From: Mycteria americana
Taxonomy: Eukaryota > Chordata > Aves > Ciconiiformes > Ciconiidae
Reading direction: 5' to 3'
DNA: 64,000 nucleotides
Assembly: GCF_035582795.1 (NCBI RefSeq)
Contig: NC_134366.1
Span: forward strand, 2,501 to 66,500
Shown: positions 39,101 to 54,100 of the stretch, one piece after another
Layout: each line of letters begins with the position of its first letter
Position numbering within the stretch: position 1 is the first letter of the stretch
Made by a program: the position numbers and the translations under genes
Notes under the pieces: generated by a model
What the model saw: the letters and a program-made list of their open reading frames with translations, nothing else
Told to the model about the DNA's origin: nothing
Databases searched by the model: none

Positions 39101-42100
39101 TGCACTACAACTACCAACCCTGCTAAGTCGAACAACCGAATCCCTGCTGATAAAAGTGGAAAATGTTTTGACAATGTGTCTCAAAGTTATCTGCAGAACA
39201 TTTGGTTCTGTCCTAGATGCCCATTTCCCAGGCTACATACAAGTTGACACTGGCTCTCTCCCACATGCTCTCTACATGTACATACACACATGCACACAAA
39301 ATACACTGACTCTCATGGACTGTGCTATTTCCAACAGTACTCTGCACATTATACTGTGCTATATGTTACTGGCACTTCAGTGGTGCTCTGCTCCATCTTT
39401 TTATTTCGTTTTCCACTGCTGTATTCTTCTCTCTATTCCATAATCAAACATTTGTTTTCCCTTTAATTTCTAAGAAACGCTTGGTCTGAATCCTGACTCA
39501 TGGCCAACAGCTCGAAGGACTAAAAAGAGTGTTTCAAACCTGCCATGTCAACACTTCAGCTCCAAGATATATTTCCCTTCTATTGGTACTCCAGAATTCT
39601 GTTTTAACACTTTCCTAGTTTGATGCTATATTTTCTAACAATCTGTATTATAATCTATACATTAACTACTTCTATGCACAGAATGGTTTTTTTTGCAGTA
39701 TGCGCAGATTTGTATTGTACTGTGGCAGCAACTGAAGACCCCAAAACATCTTCTTGTCATCTTTTATACACACAAAAAGACGACCATCCTGAACTTAAAA
39801 TGAATTTATCATTCACAATCTGCCACAATTACATGCCTGTTCAGTACCACTGCCTTTCATTTTCGTATGCCCAAGCAGCATTTGGTCCAGTTCCTCCCAG
39901 TATTGCTCCATTATTTATCTTCAAATATAATTTCCCTTTTTTGAAAACAAGCAAGCTCCTGGCTGTACTCCTGGAACAGAGGACAAAATTTCTGTGTCTC
40001 TTCAGTAAAAGGTCTGAACTGCTTCTGAACACAGGAAAAAAGCATCAAAATCTCAAACCTCAGTTTAACCAAAGGAAAGACACCTGACAGCTATTCCTAA
40101 CACTCACTGTTGGTGACCAGTCTTTTTATGTACAGTAGGAATATGGACAGTGGGATATAAGAATACAGATATTGGATTGTCATCTTCAGTGCCATCTACA
40201 GTGGCTGACTCGTGCACGTGCACGCATGTGCGCATGCACACACACTCACACACTTCAATATAGCATTGGTGCTTAACATAGATTCACCTTCCAGTGATGC
40301 TGTTGTGAACACTGGGCAGCAACACATTAGGTTCGTTAATTTGCTTTGAAAGAGACTTGGAAACAGATCCATCCAATTAATTCTACAGAGAGATTCTAAA
40401 AGCAGGCTGGACTCCGTTATGTTGCCAGCTGTGGCACATGACTGAAATTTCTTTGTACAAATATTTGCCACTTCAATGGGAAAGTTCTCAAAAAACAGAA
40501 TTCCCTGGCAGACATCCTGCAGGCATCTATCCCAGTCCCACGCCCTTCTCACATCCTTGCGTATCTTTCTCTGCATTTCTTATTCCTGGAGACTGAATGC
40601 ATCCCCTGAATGTAGCTGCTCTGTTTACCACATACAGAAAAGAGTTTTATACACTGGACAGCATGCACACAACTGACACAGCAGCATAATAAATATGGAA
40701 GCACAGTAGCAGATGACCCCCACTGTTTTCCCTCATAATGCTTGCTTGTAGTCCAATTAGTGGAGTCCTAAAGTAAGTAAGATTTGAAGTCATTCACTGT
40801 CTGGCAGCCTCACAGCCCCTCACTATACTCAGTTTAAGCCTGCAGGATTTCATGTTTTACTGTAAAAAGAGGTTTTAACACAAAAAAGTTCCAAATGAAG
40901 CTATTCCCGGTAAAAGGCCTCAGGCAAAGAGGTACAGCTATGCTTTTTCTTACACCAATGGTTCTGCATGACAGTACTGCCATCATACAACGGCAATCAA
41001 ATGTAAATTTTCCAAGACATCTCTGAACACAATGGTCAGAGTAAAAGCTACGGCACTATTAGCGTGAAAGCAGAGGTATTAAATAAAGGAGTGGAAGAGA
41101 AGACCATCTCTTCTGTGACTGGACAGAAGAAACTTTTAAGTTCAACCAAGAAAGAAATTGGCAAAGATAGCAGAAGAGAAAAGGACAATACTACAGCAAA
41201 ATGCATTATTCAGAAGAGCTGCCTCCCTTCCGTATCATGTGTGAATTTGATTCTTTTTCCAAGAAAGTGAAAGAAAGGAGATGAAAAGGAGTAACCTAGG
41301 AGAGGATTCTGAGTGTCACATCACCTGGACAAAGAGTTATACTTTGGAAGCTGCTTTTTGGACTAGAAATCATGTTGGGCCATTAATTACAAACTAGTCT
41401 ATGCACTACAAAAAATCGGGGGGAGGGGGGGAAGGATTTAATGAAGATGTCCCTGCTTCCAAGTAAATACGGTATAAATTCCCATAGTCTGAATTTGTTG
41501 TACACTTACGAAGAAGATGGTTTCCAAGGGATACGTTCTCTGTGCTATTTAAGGCTGATAGTGCTTTATAACTCAACAGCATCCTATATAACCAGTACGT
41601 ATCATGTATGGGGGAACTAAATTATTCATAGTAAGAAGCAGTTCACCTGTGATCAAAATGTGAGACCAATCCAGGGACTCTATTAATATCTTGAACTAAA
41701 GAGAAAACTGCCACGTTATAGGAAGTTAAGCTTCTTGGAATCTGCACCAACTTAACAATTGGGGAAGTTCTTTTCAGTGCTGATCCCTACTGGCACACAG
41801 AGAAACATTTAGGAAATCTCATATTTTACATATATGGTTATTGTTAATATCTGCTTCGTTCAAAGCAGGTATCAGCAAAGCACCATTAAGTTATTTTCAT
41901 TTTCTCAGAATGCCTCATTTCTTGCTTCAACCTCAGCTTTGCTAACACCACTGGTATTAAGGATGCGTAAGAAGCTCTTATCCCAGGGATAATTCTCTTC
42001 CTCTCAGTACAGCACATTGATCATGCCCATCTAGTGATACGTAATTCAGTCTACCTTTCACTGCAGGGGCAAGGGAAAGAGGAAGTATTAGAGTTTGTGG

Positions 42101-45100
42101 AAGAGATGTCCTGACTATACTTCTTTCTTCCAGAGGGGCTCTTCATTCCAGGAATGAAAATCCTCCTAGTTTGTTCTTTCACATGGTGGGATGGCTTCTT
42201 GCACTGCTCCAGCTGCAATAAAAACTCTATTCAGGAATATACAGCATTCCACAGCTATAAGAAAGACTATCTTGCCTAATTCCAGAGAAGTTACTATTTG
42301 AGACTCTTAGGTAACATAGGATGAGAACTGCATTTATTTCTCTAAATCTGTAGTCTCCTATAACACCCATCTCAACCTCCCCCATCAATGCCACCCATGA
42401 TTCTATGCATAGCCCATCAGGATTTGCTGTGTAGTGTCTGAACTTTCCACTAAAACTTAATGATGCACGTTGATGAATGAACCTTTAATCTTCTTTAACA
42501 CTGACACTTGTACGGCACTGTCTCTGGCCTGGAATGGTTTGAGACACCCCCCATGGGCAAGATTTTCAAGGGTCACTCTAAAGCTGGTGTTCTGACTGGT
42601 GTGTTGATGGTACATTCTCATCCAGTCAGGAAGCAGGTCCATGTGTAACAGTGAGCTAAGTAACACTGAAAAGTCCACTGGTTTGGTGGTCATGATGCCA
42701 ATGGGATCTTGTGAGCAGTACTTATGTGTTGCGCACTCCCAGAGATTGTTCCAGTTCCTGCCGGCGCTGTTGGATCTGAAATAAAAGGAGAAACTGTACA
42801 GTTCAGCAGATTCAATTGTTCAGTGGCAGGAAGATTCAGTTATAAGCCAGCAGTGTGGATAATTCCTTCATACCTTGCAGTAGAAATATCTGCTCACAGC
42901 CTCTTGAGACCATGGCTCGTGATAAAATTCAGCTCTGCGTTCTTCCTCTGGGTTTCCAACTACATCAGTCATCACCTGTGACAAAAATAAAAACATTTTT
43001 CACTATAGCTCTTCTACCATGTAGAGAAACATTCAGATTTACCTAGACTCAAAATTTATCTGCATTGCTACATTAAAAATGTTCAGGACTGTTCTCTAAG
43101 CCCAAGGCAAATGGACAATGAATGGCATGTGTGCTTACTACCAAAACAAGATGGTCGCATACAAACTGTGAACTGTGAACAGCTCCCAACCTTTGCTCCT
43201 CAACTGTGCCAAGGAATAATTCTGGGCATCAGTAGTTGCCCAGGCTAAGCGCCACGATCTCTAATAATTTAACAGCATGGACAGTTTAGTTCCAGTGGCC
43301 AGGAAAAGTTCCCCAGCACTGTATGTTTTATTAGCCTACATATCCAAAGAACCTCAGTAGTTACCCATACACAGGGTTACAGTTTGCAATTGTTAAGGTA
43401 TTCACATCAGATTGAGGCACAACTCTATACCAGCGTTGCCCTTACCTCAAAGCGTATCTTACCTTGATTTCAAGGAAAGTTCTGATGGGGAAAGCATTAA
43501 GGAAAAATAACGCTATTGAAACGCGAGGAACAGAAAACCCTAGTAATTCCAAAATGGCCAAAGTCCTGAGCTGATTTTTCAGTCTCTGCACAACTGCCAA
43601 TAAAGCAAGATTTGAAAAAAAAACCACAAGTTGTTTAAGGAATTAGTGGATGGGACCACCTGGAAAACTGCCCTTAGGGACAAAGGAGCTGAACAGAGCT
43701 GGCAGCTCTTTAAGGACATTTTTCTTAGAGTGAAAGAGCTCTAAATTCCCATGTGTAAGAAACTGGGCAAGGAAGGCAGGAGACTGGCATGGCTCAGTAA
43801 GGACCGCCTGGTCTAACTAAAGTATAAGAAAGAAATGCACAGGCAGTGGAACCAGGGACACGTATCTTTGGAAGAATATAGGGATGCTGCCCTGATATGT
43901 AGGGATGGGCTCAGGAAAGCTAAGGCACAGCTGGAGCTGAATTTGGCAAGAGATGCGAAGAATAATAAGGGCTTTCACAGGTACGTTGGCCAGAAAAGGA
44001 AGGTTAAAGAAAATGTATGCCCCTCCAGTAAATAAGACAGGAAAACTGGTGACAACCAGTAAGGAGAAGGCTAAGTTAATCAACAAATTTTTTTGCCTCA
44101 GTTTTCAATGGTAATCTCTTTTCCCACATCGCTCAAGCCCCTGAACCTCAAGGGGGAAAGATGTCCCTCCCTTTGTAGAAGATCAGGTTTGAGACTACCT
44201 GAGGAACTTGAACATACACAAGTCGATGGGGCCCAACAAAATGCATGCCAGGGTCCTAGGGAAACTGGCTGATGTAGTCACTAAGCCACTCTCCAACATA
44301 TTTGAAAAGTCACGGCAGTCAGGCAAAGTCCCCAGTGACTAGAAAAAGGGAAACATCACACCCATTTTTAAAAAGGGTAAAAAGGAGGACCCTGGGAACT
44401 ACCGACCAGTCAGCCTCACCTCTGTGCCCAGTAAGATTATGAAACAGATCCTCCTGGAAGACATGTCGGAACATACGGAAGGCAGGGAGGTGATTAGAGA
44501 CAGCCAACATGGCTTCACCAAAGGCAAATCATGTGTGACTAATCTAGTGGCCTTCTATGATGGAGTGACTGCATTAGGGAAGAGCAACTGATGTCATCAC
44601 CTGGGTCGGGGCAATCCTCAGTATCAATACAGACAGAAGGATGAATGGATTGAGAGCAGCCCTGCAGAGAAGGATTTGGGGATACTGGTGGACAAAAAAT
44701 TAGATCTGAGTTGGCAATGTGCGCTTGCAGCCCAGAAAGCCAATTGTATCCTGGGCTGCATCAAAAGAAGCATGGCCAGCAGGCTGAGGGAGGGGACTGT
44801 GCCCCTATGCTCTGCTCTCGTGAGACCCCCCCCCCAGAGCACTGCATCCAGCTGTGGGGTCCACAGTGCAAGAAGGACATGGACCTGTTAGAGCGGCTCC
44901 AGAGGAGGCCATGAAAATGGTCAGAGGGCTGGAACACCTCTCCTACGAAAAGAAGATGAGAGAGTTGGGGTTGTTCAGCCTGGAGAAGAGAAGGCTCCAG
45001 GGAGACCTTATTGCGGCCTTTCAGTACTTAAATGGGGCTTATAAGAAAGACGGGGACAGACTTTTTACCAAGGCCCGTAAGTGACAGGGCAAGGGGCAAC

Positions 45101-48100
45101 GGTTTTAAACTGAAAGAGGGTAGGTTTAGATTAGATATAAGGAAGACTTTTTTTACGATGAAGGTGGTGAGACACTGGCACAGGTTGCCCAGAGACGTTG
45201 TGGATGCCTCATCCCTGGAACTGTTCAAGGTCAGATTGAATGGGGCTTTGAGCAACCTGATCTAGTGAAAGATGTCCCTGCTCACAGCAGGGAAGTTGGA
45301 CTAGGTGATCTTTGAAGGTCCCTTCCAGCCCAAACCATTCTATGATTCTATGATTCCATAAAAAATAAAATCCTGATTACTAAGTCTCCAGCATTACAGA
45401 ATCAAGGGTAAATATAAAATTACTAGCATCTTTTGCAGAGTAGTATTGTGCAATCACAATTCTGATGCCAGCAGGGCAGAACATTATAGAAAAGGCCCTT
45501 ATGGGACTGGGTCAGTCAGGGAGAACACTGAACAACTGTTCTATGTATGCAGCTAGAGAAACTCCACAACACCTTACTTTGTAAGCTCTTCAAGCTAAAG
45601 GCTGCTTTATTTAAACATTCTTTCAGATGCCTGTCCCCTTTTGAATACAATATAAATAATAATAATAATAATCATAACCTTAACAGTAGATTTTTGGAAG
45701 ACTATGGACTACAAACTAGACATTTCTATTTGAAAGACACAACAATTTTATTAAAAGAATTTCATGAATTCATTAATACAACTGGTTTTGAGGCGTCTGA
45801 GTTAAAGACACAAAGTGTGAAACTTTATGAGGAACGAATTATTCATTTTTGCTGGCAAACAACTGAACTTCTTTACATTCCATTTCTTGGGTATCTCAAA
45901 GCTAAGCTTAAAGGCAGCTGATATTTAATCTGCCTATTTCTTAAATAAGATTAAATTATGAACTAACAAAACACCCAAATTGTATTATTGTACTGTAGAA
46001 CGCTCCTGCTGAGTTTTATATAGCTGTAATTTTAAGGAGTACACCAATACAGCTCTGCACTTTGATCTTACTGTCTGACCACAAATTCACCTACCACCCC
46101 CATTAAGCACCACTGTTCCACTGGAACTGGAATACAGCCTAAACTGTCTTTCCTGCATAGTCTGCTCGGGGATTGCAGTATTCCACTCATTGTCTGTCTT
46201 CCACCAGTTTTCCATCCTGGATGTTTTAGCTATACATTCTATATATATTTAGATACAATTCTTACATTCTGGTTCCACTATTCATTCTTCTTCAAACCTT
46301 AGCTCACCTTAAGATCCCTACTCTGGGACCGGAGAAGGTCTTGGATGTATCCTTTGGGATCTTTGGAGAAACTCAGCATGAAATCACGTTGTATTTTTAA
46401 CTGATTTATGGACTCAATTGTCTCATGAATCTGAAAGAAAAAAACAAAGCAGATGTTACTTAATTCCTCCCATGCTCCAGTGACCCTGAGGTCAGCCCCA
46501 TTAGCATCTTTGTACTTCTTGTAATGTACAAAGGTGATAATTCTACACCGCAGACTTGTGCAGGTTTCTATGGCTTTTTCCCTTCAAAGAGGGAGTTAAT
46601 CGCAGTCCTGCAATTACATTTTGGTTTCACTTGTACTTCTGCAATACAAGTATGTACAGGATTCTTCTTCACTTCCTGCATTGAACGTCTGGATGGCATG
46701 CTATATACAATACTGAAGAGCTAAGTCATGTCACTGTACAATGTAGTAATTTCCTGTGTATAATCAGTCTTTCTGCCAAGTCTGGGATTTTCCAGGAAAG
46801 ATGCTATATAAATATGTCTTTAAACAGTGCCCAATGCAAGAAAGCAGTTATTCCCCTGGTTAATCATCATCATATCTTCAATACCCTGCTGTGATCCTTA
46901 AAATTTCTAGTGATTGCCTGATCAAGTCCATGTTAAATGAACTTGCATAACAGTCATGACTTCTAGACTTTTTCTTATGAGAAAGCCTATTAAAGTCACA
47001 GTGGCTGCAAAAAGAACAGGAGTGTGAACAATGAGAAATCAGGAGTATGGAAGGTTTATAGAAAATGAGTCATTATCTTCAGCAATATTATGAAAGAAAT
47101 GAGCATTAACCAACAGGGAAGAATGAAGACTCCAAAGAGAAGTCAAGGTCCTATAATCATCCTGGATAACAAAATCAGGTATGATCAAGGGGAGGACAGT
47201 TAATGAATCATTTGCACATACACACATAGAAAAGAACACTTTTGCTACCCTGTTCCTCTAAAATTCTAGTTTGAGATTGTAAACCTATCTTGTTTAACTT
47301 CATATATACATCTATTTTGCCAAAACAGCTAATGTGGCCAGGTACATGGGAGAAAATAATCCTCCCCTGATCTTGCTATGCCATCAAGGCCACTAGTGTA
47401 GGCACAACTATATGGTATGTTAACAGAAGAGAGCTGCTGTCAACTTAAAATCATTCCTTATTTGGGAAAATGATGTAGCCATGCTGAAGAGAATTCTGTT
47501 GGCATGCACCGGGTTTCCACTAGAGGACTCTGTGGCAGCATAGCAATAAATGGTATAGATGATAACAATGCAGCAGTCAATGCCTGTTTACCCAGAAGTG
47601 ACTTCAGTAACTTCACTAATCACAGCTTGCCCTCTGCTGTAGCAAACGCTCAAAAAAGAGGTGATAGCAACGTGGGAAAAGGTGAGCTGGACTGGAAACA
47701 GAATAATCCTATGCATGCTGCATGCAAGCCTGTATAGGCTGGGAACCAACTGGCTGAGCAGCTGCCCTGCTGAAAAGGACCTTTCTCGAGAGCCATAAAA
47801 GAAAAGATGCTGCAACAGTTACCAGAATCCGTAGGACTGCTAGTGTCCCAACCCCCTTTAAAATTGCATGAAGACCAGAGTTTAACATATTTGTTTGTAT
47901 TAGAGGTAAACAAACAGAAACTGGGCCTGACTGTATGTCACATAAATCATCTCTGGTCCGTGATGTCACACCTCTTCTTCTTCCCTTGCTCTGAGAAGTC
48001 ACTTTTGTTTATCCCTTACCAAGCCAAATCAGCCATTTACACATGTGCCAAAAGCTAGCTAACAGTCCCCATGACATGAACCCCTAATACAGCCTGCAGA

Positions 48101-51100
48101 GCTCACCACTGCTGTTAAGACAGATACTCTTATCTGAAGTGTGCATGATCCTCCTTCACTGAAAACAAGTCTGCCAAACTGCTCCAAGTGATTTTTCTGC
48201 CATGCATTTTCCATATTTGCACCTACTGCAGAGAGCTGTTCTGCAACCATGCATGCACAAAACACATCTGGAGTATGACATTCTCTTAGCTTTGCCTTAT
48301 AGCAATTTAACAAGATACCATGACCTCTCAATAACCAGTTATAGTCAAACAGTTCAGATGATTCTTGAATACCAGGGGACTCATTATACTACCTGTGAAA
48401 CTCTGCGTCTATCACCTTGACAACTGTGTCAGGCCCTGGATCAAATCCTATGCGGGAATGCCACTCACCCCTCTGTATTCCCATTGCTTGTGGCTGATTC
48501 ATCCCTTGAAAGCACATCCAATTGAGAAGTACCTGTCTCACAACATTACTGTCTTTGATGTGTGACACCAAACCCACATGAAGATACACAATGAGTGTAT
48601 GCCATGTGATACTTTACTCCTGGGCTAGTACCTTGTTGTCCAATGCTGTAATCTCCTGTTGGTTAGCTGTTGAGAGAAGAAAACTACTCATCTGTCCCTT
48701 TAATGGGTCTTCAACTTCTACATCTATGTCATAACAAGCCGTCTTCTTCTGATCGTTGGGGTCAACGCTATGGAGAGTATAACAGAAGATCATGAGAACT
48801 GCCATAATGAATCAGAATAAATATCCATCCAGCCCAGAATACATTCTTTGATAAAGCCTGTTGCAGATGCTGTGAGGAACAGGGTATCTTTATATATTTG
48901 TATATCCTAGTATATCCTCTCATCTTTCATCAGTCAGAATTCAGAGACTTTTGAGATGGAGGTTTTGTCCAGACCATCAACTTTAATAGCTGCTAATGGA
49001 CATAGTCTTCATTAAATTGTCTAACATCTTCCTGAGACCTGTTGTAACTCTGGCCTCCAAAGCAATCCCCAGTGGTAAATACCATACTGGTATGGTCTCT
49101 GCTCGACTGCATCTTTTTTGAGATAGGGTAAGTAGAACCGTATACTACCATTCTGGATGTGAGCACATCATGACATTTATTTATTTGGTTCTTGGTTCCT
49201 TCTCTAATAATTCCTAGCACTGTAATTGTGTTGGCAGCTATGCAGCATTGTAATGATTCCTAGCTACTTCTTAAGAGGTAGCAGTGAATTTGGGGACCAC
49301 TACTTTGTTTGTAACGTTGCCTCCTTAATTCTTCAAAGAATATAGCCAGTCATGCCTTCCTGTTACAGAAGCTATATTAACTCTTCCCCAATATATCACA
49401 TGTCTATTAACTCCATTCTCTACTACAGTTAGTACCAATTGGCTTTCAATATCCAGGATTGGTTCTGGAATGTTTTTGGCATCATGTTAACTATTTACCA
49501 CCACTCTGGTACTGAAGGAGATTTCAGTAATAGGTAACACATTGTATAGAATCATAGAATCATTTAGGTTGGAAGAGACCCTTAAGATCATTGAGTCCAA
49601 CCGTAAACCTAACACTGCCAAGTCCACCACTAAACCATACCCCTAAGCGCCATGTCTACACATCTTTTAAATACCTCCAGGGATGGTGACTCCACCACTT
49701 CCCTGGGCAGCCTGTTCCAATGATTGACAACCCTTTCGGTGAAGAAATTTTTCCTAATACCCAATCTAAACCTCCCGTGGTGCAACTTGAGGCCGTTTCC
49801 TCTTGTCCTATGGCTTGTTACTTGGGAGAAGAGACCGACCCCCACCTCTCTCCAACCTCCTTTCAGGTAGTTGTAGAGAGCGATAAGGTCTCCCCTGAGC
49901 TTCCTTTTCTCCAAGCTAAACAACCCCAGTTCCCTCAGCCGCTCCTCATCAGACTTGTGCTCCAGACCCTTCCCCAGCTTCGTTGCCCTTCTCTGGACAT
50001 GCTCCAGCCCCTCAATGTCTGTCTTGTAGTGAGGGGCCCAAAACTGAATACAGTATTCGAGTTGCGGCCTCACCAGTGCCAAGTACAAAGGGACAGTGGT
50101 TGGTAATTAAGCAATTTCATGAGAGTCCTGCATGAAAAACCATTTACAACTCCTCATTTAGTGTGTGTTAAATTCATTTCTATTTGATACCTTCGTGTGC
50201 TAAAGTTTTTCAGATACACCCTTTCCACCTGCTGTCCAAAACCCATACGGCACAGGTATGGGACCTTCCCTAATCTCTAAAGTTAACATTGATTAAAAGA
50301 ATGAATTTTTATTTTCTTATCTGACTTTAAGCAGCTGATTGTCTTCCAAGAACATTTTTTTTAAACCTTATTAATTTCTCAGTTTCAATAGTAGGCTTCC
50401 TACTTCCAATGTATTTCAACCAATCTTAGTATTTTCTTTTTCATCTTTAACAAGCTAAATATGAGTATTATTCTTTGGCTTGTCCTATCCTAACTTTATA
50501 TTTAATTTGTTGGGATTTAGACTTAACATTTACTTTATCTTTAGACTAAATTTTCTTAGCAAGAAAACAGTTTTTCAGCCCAGTAGTTGGTAAATTAGAC
50601 TTCAGTCATTGTCACTTGTAGTATGAAAATTCTGGCTTCTCAACACTGTTTTTGAAATGTCTAGGTTATGTGCATCTGCTATAGGTAGTAAAAAAATTGG
50701 CTCTGGATCTAATTGAGATTGTTAGACTTGGGGGAGCAGAAGAACTTCCATGGATGGATTTGCGTTAGGAGTGTTGCTAGCAGGAGGTGATCCTTCTCTA
50801 TACTCAGCACTGGTGAGGCCACACCTGGAGTACTGTGTTCAGTGCTGGGCTTCCCAGTACAAGAGAGATATGGAGCTACCGGAAAGAGTTCCACGAAGGT
50901 CCATGAAGATGATTATGGCACTGGAGCACCTCATACATGAGGAGAGGCTGAGAGATCTGGGACTGTTCAGCCTCGAGAACAGAAGACTTGGGGGGAAGGG
51001 GGAGGGAACTTACCAAAACCTGAAGGGAGAGTTTAAAGAAGACGGAGCCAGGATCTTTTCAGTGGTACCCAGTGACAGGACAAGAGGCAATGGGTGCAAA

Positions 51101-54100
51101 CTGAAACACAGGAAGTTCTGTCTGAACACGAGGAAACACTTTTTTACTGTAAGGGTGACCAAGCACTGGCACAGGTTTCTCAGAGAGGTTGTGGAGCCTC
51201 CCACGTTGGAGATATTCAAAAGCGATCTGGACACGGTCCTGGCCAACCAGCTACAGGTGGCTGTGCTTAAGCCGGGGAGGGCATTTGACTAGATGATCTC
51301 CAGAGGTCCCTTCCAACTTCAACCATTCTGAGATTCTGTGATGCTGTGGCTTTCTGCAAGCGGATCAGCAGCAGAAGGAAGACTAAGGGAAGCCCGGGCC
51401 TGGGTCTGGTTCTGCTGCTCATGTCAAAAGCCTTGGAAGAGGCTGAGGTTCCCAGTGTTATCTTTGCCTCCTGGGACAGAATGACACCGTACAGTGGAAC
51501 AGGTGGGCATCAACTGGGTAGAAAGCAGTTTTGCAGGAGTGGGCCTGGGTGTCCTCATGGACAACAAGCAGAGAATGAGTCTGTGAGGCAAGCCAGCCAT
51601 GACAAAGGTCAACTGCAAAATGGGCTGTATTAGCATAAGCGTTGGCATCAAGCCAAGGAAAGAGGCTATTCCTTGCTATGCCACACTTGTGAAACTGCAT
51701 CTGGACTTCTGGACCAGAAAGACGTGACATTCTGGAGCAAGGCCTGCAGAGGACCACCAGTATGTGTGGGGGCTGGAGCACATGCCTACCAAGAGAAGCT
51801 GCAAGAGCTGGGTTTGTCCAGCCTTGAGAAGAGAAGGGGAAAGGGAGATCCTATTGGTGAGTGCAACTGCCGTACGGGATGGTGACGAAAAGACAGAGCC
51901 AGCCTCCTCTTGGAGGTGCACAACAATAGGATGAGAGGCAACAGAAACTCACTGCAACAGGGGCAATTGACTCAGTATAAGGAACTTTTTTTTTTTTTTT
52001 TTTTTAAATCATGATGGTAGTCAAAAAGGGGAAATTAAGAGCTAACCTATTGGCAATAGGAGAATATTGGAGAGCTATGCTTTGTAGTCTACTTGTGTAA
52101 TGTTAATAGCGTAGGAGGCGCTGCTTCTTTGCAGAAATGGGAAATCCCACAGATGTTTCTCTTTATACCTCTGATTTCAGGTGTGTCAGCTGCAATAATG
52201 AGTGCAAGTCAAGAAAAGCTCCAGCTCCAGCTTGAGCTCAAGTAAGAAGATTTGACTCCTACCAGTTTTAAATTTCATGCATTCAGTATCACAGAGATCA
52301 GAAACTATTATACACTCTGTATTTTTTAATTGCATTCTGCATTCTCTTTGAGTCTACCTAATATTTAAAATATTTACCAAGATTAGAGGCTTTCTGTTCA
52401 TCTCTATTTCATTTACACTTCAACCCCACTGCATTTTTTGTTTTCTTTTTCAAAGAGGGGGGGTGGTTGGTGTCTGAAGAGTGGTTCTAAAATACTATTA
52501 TTTCTAGCATGAGTTTAGAATACTTCACATTTTAGTCTCTGTGCACATACTCTAAAACTAGAATGAATAATTGTGATCTAGTTGACCTTCTTGTGAAAGA
52601 CAGGACTGAGGATTTACCTCAATTAAGAGCACATATATTTAAAATCACTAGTGATGAAAAATTCCCTGTAGAGGTCTGCTGATTTTGGCTACGCTAGAGT
52701 TAATTTTCTTCACAGTGGCTAGTATGGGGCTATGTTTCGGATTTGTGCTGGAAACAGCGCTGATAACACAGGGATGTTTTTGTAATTGCTGAGCAGTGCT
52801 TACACAAAGTCAAGGCCTTTTCTGCTTCTCACGCCACCCCACCAGCGAGTAGGCTGGGGGTGCACAAGAAGCTGGGAGGGGACACAGCCGGGACAGCTGA
52901 CCCCAGCTGACCAAAGGGATATTCCAGACCATATGATGTCATGCTCAGCAATAAACTGCGGGGGGGCACTGCTCGGAGACTTGCTGGGCATCAGTCAGTT
53001 GGTGGTGAGCAATTGTTTTCATTTGCATTACTTGTCTTTCTTGGGTTTTATTTCTTTCTGTTTGTTATTTTCCTTTTCATTACAATTTTTTAAATTGTTG
53101 TTGTTATATTTTATTTCAGTTATTAAACTGTTTTTATCTCAACCCACAAGTTTTCTCACTTTCACCCTTCCAATTCTCTTCCCCCACACTGCTGGGGGAG
53201 AGTGAGCGAGCAGCTATGTGGTGCTTAGCTGCCGGCTGGGGTTAAACCACAAGCAGCTGGCAAATTGTTTCAGTAGTTGACTACATTCACTCTTAAAAAT
53301 TGAATGCTGGGGGGCAGGGCAGAGGGTCTGTGAGAGTCTGTTTAAAGCTCAACTGGACTAGGCCCCTAAGCATCCTGATATAATTTGAACCTGCTTTGAG
53401 TTGGGAGGGGGGAGCTCTAGATGACCACCAGCGATCCCTTCTACTGTACATTATTCTGTGATGTTGTGAGACTAAAAGTTACTTACTTCCTTTAAATTCA
53501 GTGCCAGACTTCCAGATTTACTTTAGCTTAGCTTAACACTGTAAAGACCCTATTGCAAAAGTATTCCCTATTCTCAGGAAATTAATACTTCCCCTTTCCA
53601 CAGCATTATGTCAGTGCAATCTAATGCTGTCAGGTGCTGTGTGGTGCACACAGTGTATCAGAGAATGCTACTATACACAAGGTCCTGCTCTTTAGCTTGT
53701 ATCTAACAGAAAATATACTGCCTCCAGAACCTCTTTGCCATCTCTCTGCCCCTGGAAACATAACCATCAGTTCCTTGTCATTTTTCTCCAAGACAATGAC
53801 TATATATCTCTGAGGACCTCAGCTTTTTTTGGTCCATCAACAGGTCACTGAGTTGTCTTCAATGACAGTATATACACAGCTATCAATCTGCATGGTAGTC
53901 AAGCTGCTTTTTGATTGGTTTATATATTCAAATGAATTGAAAAGCAAATTTTATTTTGATAGGCTGTGTAATATTTAAACTTCTTATCACACATATTATA
54001 AATTTAAAATAAAGAACCCAATTTTAAGCATATTCAGAAATATTTGTTGTCAATATTCTGTAGGAAATCAAATCACTACGCTCAATTACCAATAATGTTT